Shown here in pieces: positions 34,355 through 44,649 of a DNA stretch of 47,579 nucleotides. Below the pieces are notes generated by a model. The model did no database searches, was not told the DNA's origin, and saw nothing but the letters and a program-made list of their open reading frames with translations. A program made the position numbers and the translations under genes. Origin of the DNA: Nodosilinea sp. LEGE 06152 (GTDB lineage: Bacteria > Cyanobacteriota > Cyanobacteriia > Phormidesmidales > Phormidesmidaceae); the NCBI RefSeq assembly GCF_015207525.1, contig NZ_JADEWR010000002.1, positions 428,843 through 476,421 on the forward strand, written 5' to 3'. How positions within the stretch are numbered: the stretch's first letter is position 1; each line of letters begins with the position of its first letter.

Positions 34355-36259
34355 ATGTCCCTACGTTTCTCTGGTCAGCAAAAGTCCCTGCGTCCGCGTG
34401 CTGGTGCCGCCGCCACTGGTCTGGTCACTGTTGGCTGGGTCTTGCTGCAAAGCCTGATGCCTTTGCCCCCTGCCCTGGCGCAAGCCGAATCGGAAGGGCT
34501 GTCCTACGGGCAGTTTTTAGAAAAGATTGAGCAGGGCGAAGTTGAGCAGGTTGATTTAGACGAAACTCGGGGCATTGCTTACGTACGACTAGAGGGCGAC
34601 GCCGAAGACGCCGAACCTCAGCAGGTAGCCCTGTTCGCCGGAGAGCGCAACGCTGAGCTGATTCGCCGTCTGCGGGCCAACGATGTCGATGTTGAGATTC
34701 GCGACTCATCGGGCAGTGGGGCGCTGGCCTGGTTGGCGACTAACTCGCTGCTGGCCCTGATTTTAATCTTTGGTCTACTCATGCTGCTGCGGCGCTCGGC
34801 ATCGGGAGCAGGCAACGCCATGAGCTTTGGCAAGTCGAAGGCTCGCTTTCAGATGGAAGCCAAGACTGGCGTAGTATTTGACGACGTAGCGGGCATTGAA
34901 GAGGCCAAGGAAGAGCTGCAAGAGGTTGTTACCTTTCTAAAAAGCCCAGAGAAGTTTACGGCCATTGGCGCGCGCATTCCCAAGGGGGTGCTGCTGATTG
35001 GTCAGCCTGGCACCGGTAAAACGCTGCTGGCCAAGGCGATCGCGGGTGAAGCCAGCGTTCCCTTCTTCAGCATTTCGGGCTCAGAGTTTGTCGAAATGTT
35101 TGTGGGTGTCGGCGCATCGCGGGTGCGCGACCTGTTTCGCAAGGCTAAAGAAAACGCTCCCTGCATTGTCTTTATCGACGAAATTGACGCCGTTGGTCGC
35201 CAGAGAGGGGCGGGTATTGGTGGCGGTAACGACGAGCGCGAGCAAACCCTCAACCAGCTGCTCACCGAGATGGATGGTTTTGAGGGCAACAGCGGCATTA
35301 TCGTAATTGCGGCTACCAACCGGGTAGACGTGCTTGATATGGCGCTGCTGCGTCCGGGCCGGTTTGACCGCCAGGTGGTGGTCGATCTGCCCACCTACAA
35401 GGGGCGGCTGTCGATTCTAGAGGTTCACGCCCGCAATAAAAAAATTGAGCCCGAGGTTTCGCTGGCTGCCGTAGCGCGCCGCACTCCTGGATTTTCGGGG
35501 GCAGAGCTGGCTAATTTACTCAATGAAGCCGCTATTCTCACCGCCCGCCGCCGTAAAGAGGCGATGGGCATGGTCGAAATTGAAGACGCGATCGATCGCA
35601 TTACCATTGGCCTCAGCCTCACCCCGCTACTCGACAGCAGCCGCAAGCGCATGACCGCCTACCATGAAGTGGGCCATGCCCTGCTGACCACCCTGCTCAC
35701 CCACTCCGACGAGCTGAACAAGGTGACGATTATTCCGCGATCGGGAGGAGTCGAAGGGTTTACTCAGTCGCTGCCCAACGAAGACATCATCGACAGCGGA
35801 CTCTACACCCGCAACTGGCTCATCGATCGCATTACCGTAGCCTTGGGGGGCTTTGCCGCCGAGGCCGAAGTCTTTGGCGACGACGAAACCTCCACTGGAG
35901 CCAGCGGTGATATTCAGCAGGTCACTAACCTGGCCCGCCAGATGGTGACCCTCTACGGCATGTCTGAGCTTGGCCCCGTGGCCCTAGAGAGTATGGATAA
36001 CCAGGTATTTTTGGGCCGCAACCTGATGCCCCGCAACGAGGTGTCAGAAGAAATGGCCAGCAAAATTGATGCCCAGGTGCGCGGCATTGCCCTGAAGTGC
36101 CTCGATCGCGCCCGCGCCCTGCTGCGAGAACATCGGGTTTTGATGGATCATCTGGTGGATGTGCTGCTAGAGCGCGAAACAGTTGATGGCGAAGAGTTTC
36201 GCCAGATTGTCAGTCAGTACACTCAGATTCCTGAAAAGTTTCTGGTCAAAGCTGGCTAG
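34355..36259 (+). CDS. ftsH: ATP-dependent zinc metalloprotease FtsH (divergent paralogue)
   Basis: A membrane AAA+ protease of 634 residues. An N-terminal signal-anchor (about 18-42) and a second membrane helix ([20 protein letters not shown], about 127-146) flank a periplasmic/lumenal domain. AAA motifs: [23 protein letters not shown], and the second region of homology [20 protein letters not shown]. The zinc site is HEVGH with the third ligand Asp in TGASGDIQQ. Compared with the other FtsH in this window, the conserved GLTWFTP segment after the zinc site is replaced ([10 protein letters not shown]). Cyanobacterial FtsH forms hetero-oligomers for membrane protein quality control; which of the four it matches I cannot tell. 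Confidence 0.95.
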   Translation: MSLRFSGQQKSLRPRAGAAATGLVTVGWVLLQSLMPLPPALAQAESEGLSYGQFLEKIEQGEVEQVDLDETRGIAYVRLEGDAEDAEPQQVALFAGERNAELIRRLRANDVDVEIRDSSGSGALAWLATNSLLALILIFGLLMLLRRSASGAGNAMSFGKSKARFQMEAKTGVVFDDVAGIEEAKEELQEVVTFLKSPEKFTAIGARIPKGVLLIGQPGTGKTLLAKAIAGEASVPFFSISGSEFVEMFVGVGASRVRDLFRKAKENAPCIVFIDEIDAVGRQRGAGIGGGNDEREQTLNQLLTEMDGFEGNSGIIVIAATNRVDVLDMALLRPGRFDRQVVVDLPTYKGRLSILEVHARNKKIEPEVSLAAVARRTPGFSGAELANLLNEAAILTARRRKEAMGMVEIEDAIDRITIGLSLTPLLDSSRKRMTAYHEVGHALLTTLLTHSDELNKVTIIPRSGGVEGFTQSLPNEDIIDSGLYTRNWLIDRITVALGGFAAEAEVFGDDETSTGASGDIQQVTNLARQMVTLYGMSELGPVALESMDNQVFLGRNLMPRNEVSEEMASKIDAQVRGIALKCLDRARALLREHRVLMDHLVDVLLERETVDGEEFRQIVSQYTQIPEKFLVKAG

Positions 36260-36289
36260 TCGGCGTCAACACTAAAACTTAGGGTTCTC

Positions 36290-36389
36290 GTAGGTTGGGC
36301 AGAACGAAGTGTTCGCGCAGCGTCTCCAGAGGAGAAAACCCAACAGCAGTCAGCCTTGTTGGGTTCTGCTAGCACATCATCCAACCTAC
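36290..36389. repeat. MITE-like element with terminal inverted repeats
   Basis: A 100-base unit bounded by GTAGGTTGG (36290-36298) and CCAACCTAC (36381-36389). Inside are further dyads (GGGCAGAAC...GGGTTCTGC-like and AACCCAAC/GTTGGGTT) and the GCGTCTCC...GGAGA motif also present near ftsY. It has no coding capacity. It begins 30 bases after ftsH. The rest of the 36260-36819 spacer holds another palindrome (36467) and the leader of the next gene; I see no gene there. Confidence 0.7.
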
Positions 36390-36466
36390 AAAGTTAGTTT
36401 TGACAGACCACTAGGCTGCCGTTTCGGCTGTAATACCAAACCCTAAATGAACACCCCCGATTTGTA

Positions 36467-36488
36467 GGGGCGTAGCATGCTACGCCCC
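36467..36488. repeat. Perfect 22-base palindrome
   Basis: GGGGCGTAGCA followed immediately by its exact complement. This GTAGGGGCGTAGCA-type palindrome is a known kind of dispersed element in cyanobacterial spacers. No gene is affected. Confidence 0.75.
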
Positions 36489-36819
36489 CACGGGGTTCCT
36501 GGTTGTGAGTTGGGGTTTACCAAATCGGATTCCGTACAAAACGCTGCTGTCTACTGCCAACCTCAGCCGCTCTGGCTGAACAGCACCGCTTACGACTTAA
36601 TGTAGGCGGTGCTGTGGCGTTGCGCTTAACCCCCTATTTTGCAGACCTCTCTCTCCTTAGAGAGACTTATCCTTTCAAAATCTACACCCTGCTTCTATTT
36701 CTGAAGAACGATTCACGACCGAGGAGAAAACCGGTAAAAAGGTGAAGCTCTGGCCCGCAGGTGTTGCTAAACAACGCTTGCCTCTATCAGGGCCGACTTC
36801 TCTTCCGATTAGGAGACTG

Positions 36820-37170
36820 ATGATGAAATCCTTTGTTTTGGCTATGTCTTGGCTCCGTAAGGCTGCGATCGCCTTGGCCTGCGTACTGATATTGTTAACC
36901 GCCACCCCCGCTGCTTTGGCTAATAGCAGCACCCCGAGCCGTCCTGACGAGGGCACCGCACCGCTCAACGGCATCTACAGCGAAGCGGAGAAGTCTGTAC
37001 AGCCCGAGAATGCCCTCGACGGCGACAAGATGATCGACCGCGCCAACAAGGGCCTGAACGAAGTACAGAAAAATGCCGATACTAACCAGATGAATCGGCC
37101 TGAGAACTCTGGCCAGGCTACGGCACCGATCGAGAAAATTAAGGATGCCCTGAGCAACATAGTCAACTAA
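36820..37170 (+). CDS. Small secreted protein resembling low-temperature-induced proteins
   Basis: A 116-residue protein with AGGAG upstream of a double ATG (36820 and 36823). The signal peptide is MKSFVLAMSWLRKAAIALAC with cleavage expected after TPAALA. The mature part (SRPDEGTAPLNGIYSEAEKS, then ANKGLNEVQKNADTNQMNRP) matches the pattern of cyanobacterial proteins annotated as low-temperature-induced, with an extracytoplasmic helical structure. The function is unknown. It is intact and stands between repeat-rich spacer and the Nif3-like gene. The name is from pattern memory and is tentative. Confidence 0.7.
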   Translation: MMKSFVLAMSWLRKAAIALACVLILLTATPAALANSSTPSRPDEGTAPLNGIYSEAEKSVQPENALDGDKMIDRANKGLNEVQKNADTNQMNRPENSGQATAPIEKIKDALSNIVN

Positions 37171-37278
37171 AACGCTGACCTTTTGCAAACCTGACCGATG
37201 CCGTTGGCCAGAGGGTAGCACGGTAAACTGAAAGGGTTTCCTTTCAAACCTTAGCTACTCTGCCCAGCGGTGTTTTTT

Positions 37279-38091
37279 ATGGCCCTTGCGATCGCAGACC
37301 TGATTGCCAAACTCGAAGCCTGGGCCAACCCGGCCTGGCAAGAAAGCTGGGACAACTGCGGTTGGCAGGTGCAGCCGGGGGTGCTAAACGCTCCCGCCAA
37401 CGTGCTGGTGTGTCTCACCCCTACCCTAGCGGTGATGGCCGAAGCGCTCAAGCTGCGCGAGCAGGGCACTGGCATCAACCTGATTTTGGCCCACCACCCG
37501 CTGATCTTTAGCCCGCTCAAGGCCATTACCCAAGGCGACCCGGTAGGAGATATGGTGCGCCAGGCGATCGCCCACGGCATTGGCATTTACACCGCCCACA
37601 CCAACTTTGACCAGGTACAAAACGGCACCGCTGACCTGCTGGCCCAGGTGCTGCACCTGCAAAATTCAGAACCCGTGGTGCCGACCCAGGCCGGGTTGGG
37701 CTACGGACGGGTGGGCGATCTGACGCCTGCGGTGAGTTTGAAAGAGCTGCTGGATCTCATTCAGGCCAAGCTCTCGCCGCCTTGCCTGATCTACTCACCT
37801 GCAGCTGACCTAAGCCAAAAAATTGATCGATTAGCGGTTTTAGGCGGTTCTGGAGCTAGCTTTATGGCGGCGGTAGCCAAGACTGGAGCCCAGGCCTACC
37901 TGACCTCCGACTGCAAGTTTCACCAGTTTCAGGAAGGGCGCGATCGCAACCTGGTGCTGATTGACGCGGGCCACTACGCCACCGAACGCCCCGCCTGCGA
38001 TCGATTGGTGGAGATTGTGCAGCAGTGGGGTGCCCCCTGGGCGCAGCTCAGCGGGCAAGACGAAGATTTTCGCCAATTTTGGCGCAATTAA
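37279..38091 (+). CDS. Nif3-like dinuclear metal center protein
   Basis: A 270-residue member of the NIF3/DUF34 family, hexameric proteins with two bound metals; some relatives act as GTP cyclohydrolase type 1b, but the role in cyanobacteria is open. Motifs: ESWDNCGWQV at the N-terminus, LILAHHPLIF, YTAHTNFDQV, and the C-terminal DAGHYATERPACDRLVEIV, which provides further metal ligands. The ATG at 37279 fits the family's start; a GTG at 37270 would add three residues. It converges with ftsH3, with a terminator between them. Confidence 0.92.
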   Translation: MALAIADLIAKLEAWANPAWQESWDNCGWQVQPGVLNAPANVLVCLTPTLAVMAEALKLREQGTGINLILAHHPLIFSPLKAITQGDPVGDMVRQAIAHGIGIYTAHTNFDQVQNGTADLLAQVLHLQNSEPVVPTQAGLGYGRVGDLTPAVSLKELLDLIQAKLSPPCLIYSPAADLSQKIDRLAVLGGSGASFMAAVAKTGAQAYLTSDCKFHQFQEGRDRNLVLIDAGHYATERPACDRLVEIVQQWGAPWAQLSGQDEDFRQFWRN

Positions 38092-38204
38092 CCAAATTCA
38101 AGTTCAACTACCCCGGCTTAAAACAGGTATTCCGTGGGAGCAAACAACCATTTGCCCTTAACCGTCGGGGCTAGACAACCAGGCTGTAGCAGGAATTACT
38201 CACA

Positions 38205-38238
38205 AAAAAGGGGATGCCCAGTGGACATCCCCTCTTTT
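38205..38238. terminator. Hairpin terminator between convergent genes
   Basis: Stem GGGGATG/CATCCCC (38210-38216 and 38226-38232) with a nine-base loop; A-rich upstream and TCTTTT downstream, so it can serve both the Nif3-like gene and ftsH3. Confidence 0.8.
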
Positions 38239-38276
38239 GCAATTGAGCAGGCTTCAGCGTGAACTACACGTTTGAA

Positions 38277-40118
38277 TTACACAATTGACGCCATGCTGAC
38301 ATCGTTGGTAGCCAGCAGATGTTGCAGCTCTTCCGAATCCACAGTTTCTTTGTCAACCAGCATGGTAGCTAGCTGATCGAGCACGTGGCGGTTGTTGACA
38401 AGCACCTGCTTGGCGCGGGTGTAGGCCTGGTCAACCAGACCCCGCACTTCGGAGTCGATGGTGGCGGCGGTTTCTTCAGAGAAGTCGCGCTCGGCGGTGA
38501 TGTCGCGCCCCAGGAACATGTTGCCCTGCTGACGACCCAGAGCTACCGGGCCGAGTTTGTCGCTCATGCCGAAGCGGGTAACCATCTGACGGGCGACGCG
38601 GGCGACCTGCTGCAGGTCGTTAGAAGCCCCGGTGGTGACTTCTTCTTCGCCAAAGATGATCTCTTCAGCGATGCGGCCGCCGAGGGCAACGGCCATCTGA
38701 TTTTGCAGGTAAGAGCGGGAGTAAAGGCCCGACTCTAGACGATCTTCGCTGGGGGTGAACCAGGTTAGACCACCAGCGCGACCGCGGGGGATGATGCTGA
38801 TTTTCTGTACGGGGTCGTAGTCAGGCATGAGCGCGCCAACTAGAGCATGACCGGCTTCGTGGTAAGCCACCAGCTCTTTGCGCTTTTCGCTCATCACGCG
38901 GTCTTTTTTCTCGGGACCGGCCAAAACGCGATCGATCGCATCGTTGACCTCATCCATCGAAATTTCGGTGAGGTTGCGGCGGGCGGCGAGAATGGCGGCT
39001 TCGTTCAGCAGGTTAGACAGGTCGGCTCCGGTAAAGCCAGGGGTACGCCGAGCAATCTTCTGCAGATCGACATCCTTAGAGAAAGTTTTGCCGCGAGAGT
39101 GAACGTTGAGAATTTCGAGGCGACCAGCGTAGTCGGGGCGATCGACCACCACCTGACGATCAAAACGACCGGGGCGCAGCAGGGCTGCATCGAGCACGTC
39201 GGGGCGGTTGGTGGCGGCAATAATAATGATGCCGGTGTTACCCTCAAAGCCATCCATTTCGGTGAGCAGCTGGTTGAGGGTCTGCTCACGCTCGTCGTTG
39301 CCGCCGCCGAGACCTGCACCCCGCTGACGACCAACGGCGTCAATCTCGTCGATAAACACGATGCAGGGAGCGTTGGCCTTGGCCTGCTCGAACAGGTCGC
39401 GGACGCGGGAGGCCCCCACACCGACAAACATTTCGACAAACTCAGAACCAGAGATGGAGAAGAAGGGCACCCCTGCTTCGCCCGCAACGGCTTTAGCCAG
39501 CAGGGTTTTACCAGTACCGGGAGGGCCAACCAGCAGCACACCCTTGGGAATTTTGGCTCCGACGGCGGTGAAGCGATCGGCGTTCTTGAGGAAGTCAACG
39601 ACTTCAGTCAGCTCTAGCTTGGCTTGCTCGATACCAGCTACATCACCAAAGGTGACCTGGGTCTGAGGCTCCATCTGCACACGAGCCTTGGATTTGCCAA
39701 AGTTCATCGCCTGGTTGCCGGGGCCGCTCTGGGCCCGGCGCAGCACAAAGAACAGCACCCCCAGCAGCAAAACTGGAATCAGCAGGGTGCTAAAGGCCCG
39801 CACCCAAACGCTATCGTCGCTCTGAGGCATGACGACGATATCGACATTGTTGGTTTCCAGGGTGCTGATTAGCTCCTGGTCGTTGGGCAGGTTAACAATT
39901 ACCTGACCGTTGCCTTCGGGGTCGGTAAAGCGAGCGCGAGTGCGATCGGCGCTAATGCTGACGCGCTCGATCTGGTTGTTTTGCACCGCGTCTAGAAACT
40001 GGCTGTAACGCCAGGTCTGGGTTTCAGGGCCAGAACCATCAAAAATAGCGGTCGCCAGCGCAATCACTACAACGACCAGCAGGGCGTATAAACCTGCATT
40101 TCTCCACCGTTTGTTCAC
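38277..40118 (-). CDS. ftsH3: ATP-dependent zinc metalloprotease FtsH (FtsH3-like)
   Basis: A 613-residue FtsH starting [20 protein letters not shown], the beginning I know from cyanobacterial FtsH3. Domain order: one N-terminal helix, periplasmic domain, second helix ([14 protein letters not shown], about 113), AAA core with GPPGTGKT and [14 protein letters not shown], zinc motif [18 protein letters not shown], and [10 protein letters not shown] with the third ligand. It partners other FtsH subunits in photosystem II repair and membrane protein turnover. Its 221-base upstream spacer (40119-40339) holds the promoter of this gene and contains no frame of note. The symbol is assigned from similarity of the N-terminus. 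Confidence 0.93.
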   Translation of the reverse strand: MNKRWRNAGLYALLVVVVIALATAIFDGSGPETQTWRYSQFLDAVQNNQIERVSISADRTRARFTDPEGNGQVIVNLPNDQELISTLETNNVDIVVMPQSDDSVWVRAFSTLLIPVLLLGVLFFVLRRAQSGPGNQAMNFGKSKARVQMEPQTQVTFGDVAGIEQAKLELTEVVDFLKNADRFTAVGAKIPKGVLLVGPPGTGKTLLAKAVAGEAGVPFFSISGSEFVEMFVGVGASRVRDLFEQAKANAPCIVFIDEIDAVGRQRGAGLGGGNDEREQTLNQLLTEMDGFEGNTGIIIIAATNRPDVLDAALLRPGRFDRQVVVDRPDYAGRLEILNVHSRGKTFSKDVDLQKIARRTPGFTGADLSNLLNEAAILAARRNLTEISMDEVNDAIDRVLAGPEKKDRVMSEKRKELVAYHEAGHALVGALMPDYDPVQKISIIPRGRAGGLTWFTPSEDRLESGLYSRSYLQNQMAVALGGRIAEEIIFGEEEVTTGASNDLQQVARVARQMVTRFGMSDKLGPVALGRQQGNMFLGRDITAERDFSEETAATIDSEVRGLVDQAYTRAKQVLVNNRHVLDQLATMLVDKETVDSEELQHLLATNDVSMASIV

Positions 40119-40339
40119 CGGGCTATTGCCTCCACTAACTTCTTGGGACGAACCGTTTCTAAGAAACGGCTCTTTAAGGCTGAATCTTAAACAAGCCGTA
40201 TTAATTAGAAGGATATTAACTTATGTTAACGTCATCTGTCGGAATGGACCAACTAAACCTAATCCAAGTCCAGAGCGAAGTTTGCCGGTTGGCGTAGGGC
40301 AATTTCGCGCTGGACCTGGTACAGATGTGAAACCAGACG

Positions 40340-41155
40340 CTAATTTTCCCGAAATGCAGCCCGCAAAGCCTCTAGGACTGGTTGCTGTGGGTTAATTTCC
40401 AGTCTACTGCGATCGCTCAAAACTGTGTGCCCCAGCACGGTGTGGATCGGCACCACCTGTACCGCTGAGTTGCTGTAGGCCAAGGCCTCAAAGCGCTGAA
40501 TTACCCCCGGTGGCCAGGGGGATTGGTTGACCTGTTCTCCCCGCTGCTTGAGGTGCTGAAGCAGGCGGGCGCGAACGATGCCCGGCAGCAGCCCCGCCCC
40601 CAGACCAGGGGTATGCCACTGGCCATTGGCCCAGCCCCAAAGGTTGCCGGTGCTGGTTTCGAGCCACTGGCCCCGCGCATCGACCAAAATGGCCTCGCGA
40701 GCACCGTGCTGCTGGGCCGCTTGTAGAGCTAGCCAGGCACCAAGGTAGTTACCGGTTTTGTAGCTGGGCACAGGCCGCTGATATCTCTCTCCACGGGCAA
40801 CCCAGACCGTAATGCCCTGGCTCTGCATCTGGTCTAAATCGGCGGGTAGGTTGCGCCCGGTCACCAATTCACGGCCATCGGGGAAGCCGGTGATTCTTAA
40901 AATAGGACAGTTCTCTAGTAAGGCTTCGGCTCCCTGGCGCACTCGGTTGCGATCGGGGGTGGGCCAGCCAAAGGCCGTAGCAGCCTCCACAATGCGCTGC
41001 CAGTGAGCGACCCAGTCGGTAAGGGGATGATCTAGCCTGCTGCCGTAGACTCGCAGGGTAGTAAACACCGTGGCTCCGTAGAGTAAAGCGGGCTCATTTG
41101 TGGGTAGAGCAATCTCACTGCCATCCCAGAGCCGCCCGTCGAACCAGTAGGTCAT
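40340..41155 (-). CDS. Class IV aminotransferase, aminodeoxychorismate lyase-like
   Basis: A PLP enzyme of 271 residues, start ATG 41155 (MTYWFDGRLWDG). Family features: LLYGATVFTTLRVYGSRLDH, the PLP-binding Lys133 in VPSYKTGNYLGAWLAL, EAILVDARGQWLETSTGNLW (cofactor-phosphate and Glu motif), and LLPGIVRARLL. Its closest likely role is 4-amino-4-deoxychorismate lyase in folate synthesis (PabC); branched-chain or D-amino-acid aminotransferase is less likely given its length. Longer in-frame extensions reach into the upstream amidase gene and are not likely. It starts seven bases after the amidase stop, so both are cotranscribed. Confidence 0.86.
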   Translation of the reverse strand: MTYWFDGRLWDGSEIALPTNEPALLYGATVFTTLRVYGSRLDHPLTDWVAHWQRIVEAATAFGWPTPDRNRVRQGAEALLENCPILRITGFPDGRELVTGRNLPADLDQMQSQGITVWVARGERYQRPVPSYKTGNYLGAWLALQAAQQHGAREAILVDARGQWLETSTGNLWGWANGQWHTPGLGAGLLPGIVRARLLQHLKQRGEQVNQSPWPPGVIQRFEALAYSNSAVQVVPIHTVLGHTVLSDRSRLEINPQQPVLEALRAAFREN

Positions 41156-41162
41156 CTGCTCC

Positions 41163-42698
41163 CTACAGCCCCTGCTGAATGTATTGCAGAATGCCGTTGG
41201 CGATCGCCTGGGCCATGGTTTCGCGCCAGGCGGGGTCGGCCAGCCGGGGAGCATCTTGAGCGCCGGTGACAAAGCCGACTTCCACTAGGGCGGAGGGCAT
41301 GTTGGTGGCCCGCAGTACGTAGAAGCGGGCCTGTTTAACGCCGCGATCGCGCATTCCCGTCGCTGCCAGCATACTGGCCTGGAGGGCCGCTGCCAGTCGC
41401 CGCCCGCTCTCGGATGAGTAGTAGGTCTCAATGCCATTGACATCGGGGCGGCTCATGCTAATGGCATTGGCGTGAATACTGACGAACAGGTTGGCTTGGG
41501 CCCGGTTGGCAATATCGGCTCTAACTTGGAGATCCAGCGTCGTATCCTGCTGACGAGTCATTACCACCACCACACCTTGGGCTTCGAGCAGCGCCGCTAC
41601 CCGCTGGGAAATCGGAAAAATTACCTGCTTTTCCTGCAGACCGCCGATGCCGACTGCCCCAGGGTCGCGACCGCCGTGGCCGGGGTCGATGGCTACCACC
41701 ACCCGGCCACTGGGTACCGAGGGCAGTGCGGGCGGCTCCACAGAACGGGTGGGAGGGGGGGTAGGGGTAGCCGGGGGCGGGGTTTGAGCTGGCGGTGGTG
41801 GAGTCTGGGCCTGAACCGTAGGGGCTGGGGTGCTGGGGGCGGTAGCTAGGGGTGGCGGCTCGTCGGAGACACTGCCAATGGGCACGCCGCTGGGGGGTAG
41901 CACAATGACGCCGCTGTTGTTGCGCAGGGCGCGCCAGTCGGGGCTGGTGGGGCCAAGCTTGAGCGTAATGCGGGTAGAAGGCGGGTTAGTTGTCTGCTGG
42001 GCAATATCCCAGGCGATGATGCTGTAGCGGTAGTTGGGCAGGTCGTCGGCCCGAAGGGTGCTGGCGACGGTGGTGTTGGGCAGGTCGATGATGGCAAAGC
42101 GATTGTCGGCATTGTCGTTGGTGAACTGCACCGTGGGCGTTGGAGCGGTGCCGCTCATCCTAATCAAAAAGCCGTCGCCAGTGGTAACGATGCCCGTGAG
42201 GGTGGCCGCTGCTCCGGTGCCGGTATTGCCGTCAACCCGGTTAGCCGTCGCCGTTGGCGCTGGAATGGCACCTGTGGGGGCAGCTGCTCCCTGACTGGGG
42301 GTGGGCAGCTGTACCGCCCATTGGTTGGGGCGAATGCCCTGCACTCGCACATCTTGGGGGTTAAGGCTGTAGCCTGGGGCAATTTCAATCACTAAGCGGG
42401 CCGTCTGGCGATCGAACTGTCCTGCCCGCACTTCACGAATGGCACCGCCTACGGCCTGACTGGTGTTAGTGCTGCCTAGCTGAGTGTTGGGCAGGTCAAT
42501 CACGATTCGGGTGGGGTTGACCAACAGCTGTGCCTGGGGCTGCACCTCGCCGTCGGTCGTAAACACCAGCTGATTGGTTTGGGCATCAAACCACCAGTAC
42601 TGAAGGGTTGCGGCCCTAACTGGGGCCGCTACAATCAGCGCACCGAGGGTTGCTAACGCTCCTGAGGTGACCCCTAAGGTGAGCCATCTTGACGCCAT
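41163..42698 (-). CDS. N-acetylmuramoyl-L-alanine amidase with AMIN domains
   Basis: A peptidoglycan amidase of AmiC type. The signal peptide begins MASRWLTLGVTSGALATLG and cleaves near AAPVRAA. Two AMIN-like segments follow (TNPTRIVIDLPNTQL in the first and RFAIIDLPNTTVAS in the second), then a Pro-rich linker (about 280-325), then Amidase_3: VVAIDPGHGGRDPGAVGIGG, EKQVIFPISQRVAALLEAQG, FVSIHANAIS and PSALVEVGFVTG. The zinc ligands and catalytic Glu are present. AMIN domains target septal peptidoglycan; in filamentous cyanobacteria such enzymes open the cell-cell channels. I chose ATG 42698; a TTG at 42758 would add 20 residues. Confidence 0.93.
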   Translation of the reverse strand: MASRWLTLGVTSGALATLGALIVAAPVRAATLQYWWFDAQTNQLVFTTDGEVQPQAQLLVNPTRIVIDLPNTQLGSTNTSQAVGGAIREVRAGQFDRQTARLVIEIAPGYSLNPQDVRVQGIRPNQWAVQLPTPSQGAAAPTGAIPAPTATANRVDGNTGTGAAATLTGIVTTGDGFLIRMSGTAPTPTVQFTNDNADNRFAIIDLPNTTVASTLRADDLPNYRYSIIAWDIAQQTTNPPSTRITLKLGPTSPDWRALRNNSGVIVLPPSGVPIGSVSDEPPPLATAPSTPAPTVQAQTPPPPAQTPPPATPTPPPTRSVEPPALPSVPSGRVVVAIDPGHGGRDPGAVGIGGLQEKQVIFPISQRVAALLEAQGVVVVMTRQQDTTLDLQVRADIANRAQANLFVSIHANAISMSRPDVNGIETYYSSESGRRLAAALQASMLAATGMRDRGVKQARFYVLRATNMPSALVEVGFVTGAQDAPRLADPAWRETMAQAIANGILQYIQQGL

Positions 42699-42838
42699 AA
42701 GCACGACCACAACACAACCAACACACAAGCCACACGACAGTATACCGATGGGGGACAAAGTGGCATCCGTAGGCCGCCGATTCTAACGAAAAATTCTGGC
42801 AAGAGGTGCTAGTATAGGCGTACCAAATTTTCCATACC

Positions 42839-44068
42839 ATGCTCGACCTGATGAAGCTGGCCCGGCAGATGCAGGGCATTAGCCAGCACCTCAGCCAGGA
42901 GGCCGCCGCCGCCCAAGAGCGAGTAGCGGCGGCCCGTAGGTTGCTGGCGATCGCCGCTACCCGTCAGGCCGAGCTACTGACTCAGGCCGAAACCTGGGGC
43001 GATCGCGCCCCCTTTACCGCCGCTCAGCCTACCGAATCGCTTCAGCTTCGCGCTACTGTAGCCGCCGCCCCCGAGGCCCACACGGTGCTAGCCACCGACG
43101 GGTCGCAGATCTCCCCCAGCCACCACGAGATCGCCTACTGTTATTTGATCAACGTGGGTCGGGTGGTGCTGCACTACGGCCAGAGCCGATTTCCATTGCT
43201 CGACAGCCTGCCAGAGGTGGTGTATCGGGCCGAAGACCTCTACCTGTCGCGCCAGTGGGGCATTAGCACCGAGGAGTGGATGGGCCACCGCCGCACTGTG
43301 GCCGAGGCGGTGGTGCTGGCCGAACTGGGGGAAGCGGTTCACGACAGCTTAATGGTCACCGGGTCTGGATCGGAACTGGTGCCGGTGCTGGCCCTGGTCG
43401 ACGGGTCGCTGATCTACTGGTTTTTAGAGGCGCTGCCCGCTGAGGCGCGCGATCGCATTCTGCCGCCCATTCTCGACTCGTGGGAGCGACTGCGGCGGCA
43501 AAACATTCCCCTGGTGGGCTACCTCAGCGCTAGCCGCAGCGGTGAGGCGATGAACTTTTTGCGGTTCGCCGCCTGCCCATTTCTGCAGCCCGACTGCCAA
43601 ACCCACTGTAGTAACGGTGGGGACGGCGAGCACAAAAACCAGGCCGACCGCGCCCCCTGCGGCAGTTTCTTGCCCTTGCGCGATGCCACCTTTTGGGCCA
43701 CCGAGCTAGCCCCTGGGGAACGCAGCCCCTTTTGGTACAGCACCGCCAGCATTCTGGATCTCTACGGTGACCACCGCGTCTCCTTCTGCTATTTAAATGT
43801 TGGCCCCGAGGTAGCACGGGTGGAGGTGCCCCAGTGGGTGATGGCAGATGAGACCCTGTGTGAAACGGCGCTCAGTATGGTGCTAACCCAGGTGCAAAAA
43901 GGCTACGGGTATCCGGTGGCGCTGGCGGAGGCCCACAATCAGGCGGTGGTGCGGGGGGGCGATCGCACCCGCTTTTTTGCCCTACTTGAGCAAGAGATGA
44001 TCCGCGCCGGACTCAAGAATGTTGGCACCTCCTACAAGGAGGCCCGCAAGCGCGGCAGCATTGCCTGA
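42839..44068 (+). CDS. nurA: DNA double-strand break repair nuclease NurA
   Basis: A 409-residue protein with the NurA domain: VLATDGSQISPSHHEIAYCY (Asp87 as first metal ligand), LALVDGSLIYWFLEAL (second ligand), a conserved helical middle, and the end KGYGYPVALAEAHNQAVVRG. In archaea NurA works with the HerA helicase in end resection; bacterial forms are common in cyanobacteria, and HerA is not in this window. A Cys/His-containing insert (CPFLQPDCQTHCSNGGDGEH) may be a small metal-binding insertion. It is divergent from the amidase. Confidence 0.88.
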   Translation: MLDLMKLARQMQGISQHLSQEAAAAQERVAAARRLLAIAATRQAELLTQAETWGDRAPFTAAQPTESLQLRATVAAAPEAHTVLATDGSQISPSHHEIAYCYLINVGRVVLHYGQSRFPLLDSLPEVVYRAEDLYLSRQWGISTEEWMGHRRTVAEAVVLAELGEAVHDSLMVTGSGSELVPVLALVDGSLIYWFLEALPAEARDRILPPILDSWERLRRQNIPLVGYLSASRSGEAMNFLRFAACPFLQPDCQTHCSNGGDGEHKNQADRAPCGSFLPLRDATFWATELAPGERSPFWYSTASILDLYGDHRVSFCYLNVGPEVARVEVPQWVMADETLCETALSMVLTQVQKGYGYPVALAEAHNQAVVRGGDRTRFFALLEQEMIRAGLKNVGTSYKEARKRGSIA

Positions 44069-44649
44069 GCCTAAACCATCAGCGCAGAGTATCCGTCTTC
44101 AGGAGCAGCTTCGCGATCGGCGGATGTAGCAAGCGTCAGCTTGATCAAGACGGCTGCGCTTCTGATAGCATCTCCAGATTGAATGTGTTGAGCTTTTTAG
44201 CTATCGACTGATGTCTTTGGCTACTGGACCAAGCAATATATCTCATGATTTTCTAACTGTAAGACGGTATCCCAAAGATAGATTTAAGGGTTGATCCTTA
44301 CAATTTTTGTATAGCTCCTGAACGAGCTTTACAGCAGTTTTGATGGCTTAATTTTAGCTGTACTAGACACCTAGCGTCCGTAAGATGCTCAGCTTGTTTT
44401 CGTACTGTACTTAGTCAAACTTGCGGTTAGGTTTGTAACAATTCGCACTTCCGCAATGCCTTTGTCTAGAGGCTACGCACCCCTACGGTCGCTCCTAGGC
44501 AGGCAACAAGCACAAACATTTTGCGAACTTGAGCCACAAATCTCGTCAGCGACTAAACCCTTGGGAGTAGACCGAGTTTCGCGTACGTCAACCCTGCCGG
44601 AAGTGTGTCTTTTGAGATAGGGCTAAAACAATACCAGGAAGATTAAATT
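44069..44649. other. Long A+T-rich spacer without recognised gene
   Basis: No credible protein gene on either strand. Composition drops well below that of flanking genes from about 44180 to 44450. A sequence of the REP-like kind (CTACGCACCCCTACGGTCGC) lies near 44476. The last 20 bases include AGGAAG, a ribosome site for the small frame at 44650. The length and composition would allow a regulatory RNA or an extended promoter region for the WD40 gene, but I cannot support either. Confidence 0.4.

Noticed and set aside
38847..39617. A 256-codon plus-strand frame opposite ftsH3
   Set aside because: Antisense shadow of the highly conserved AAA core.
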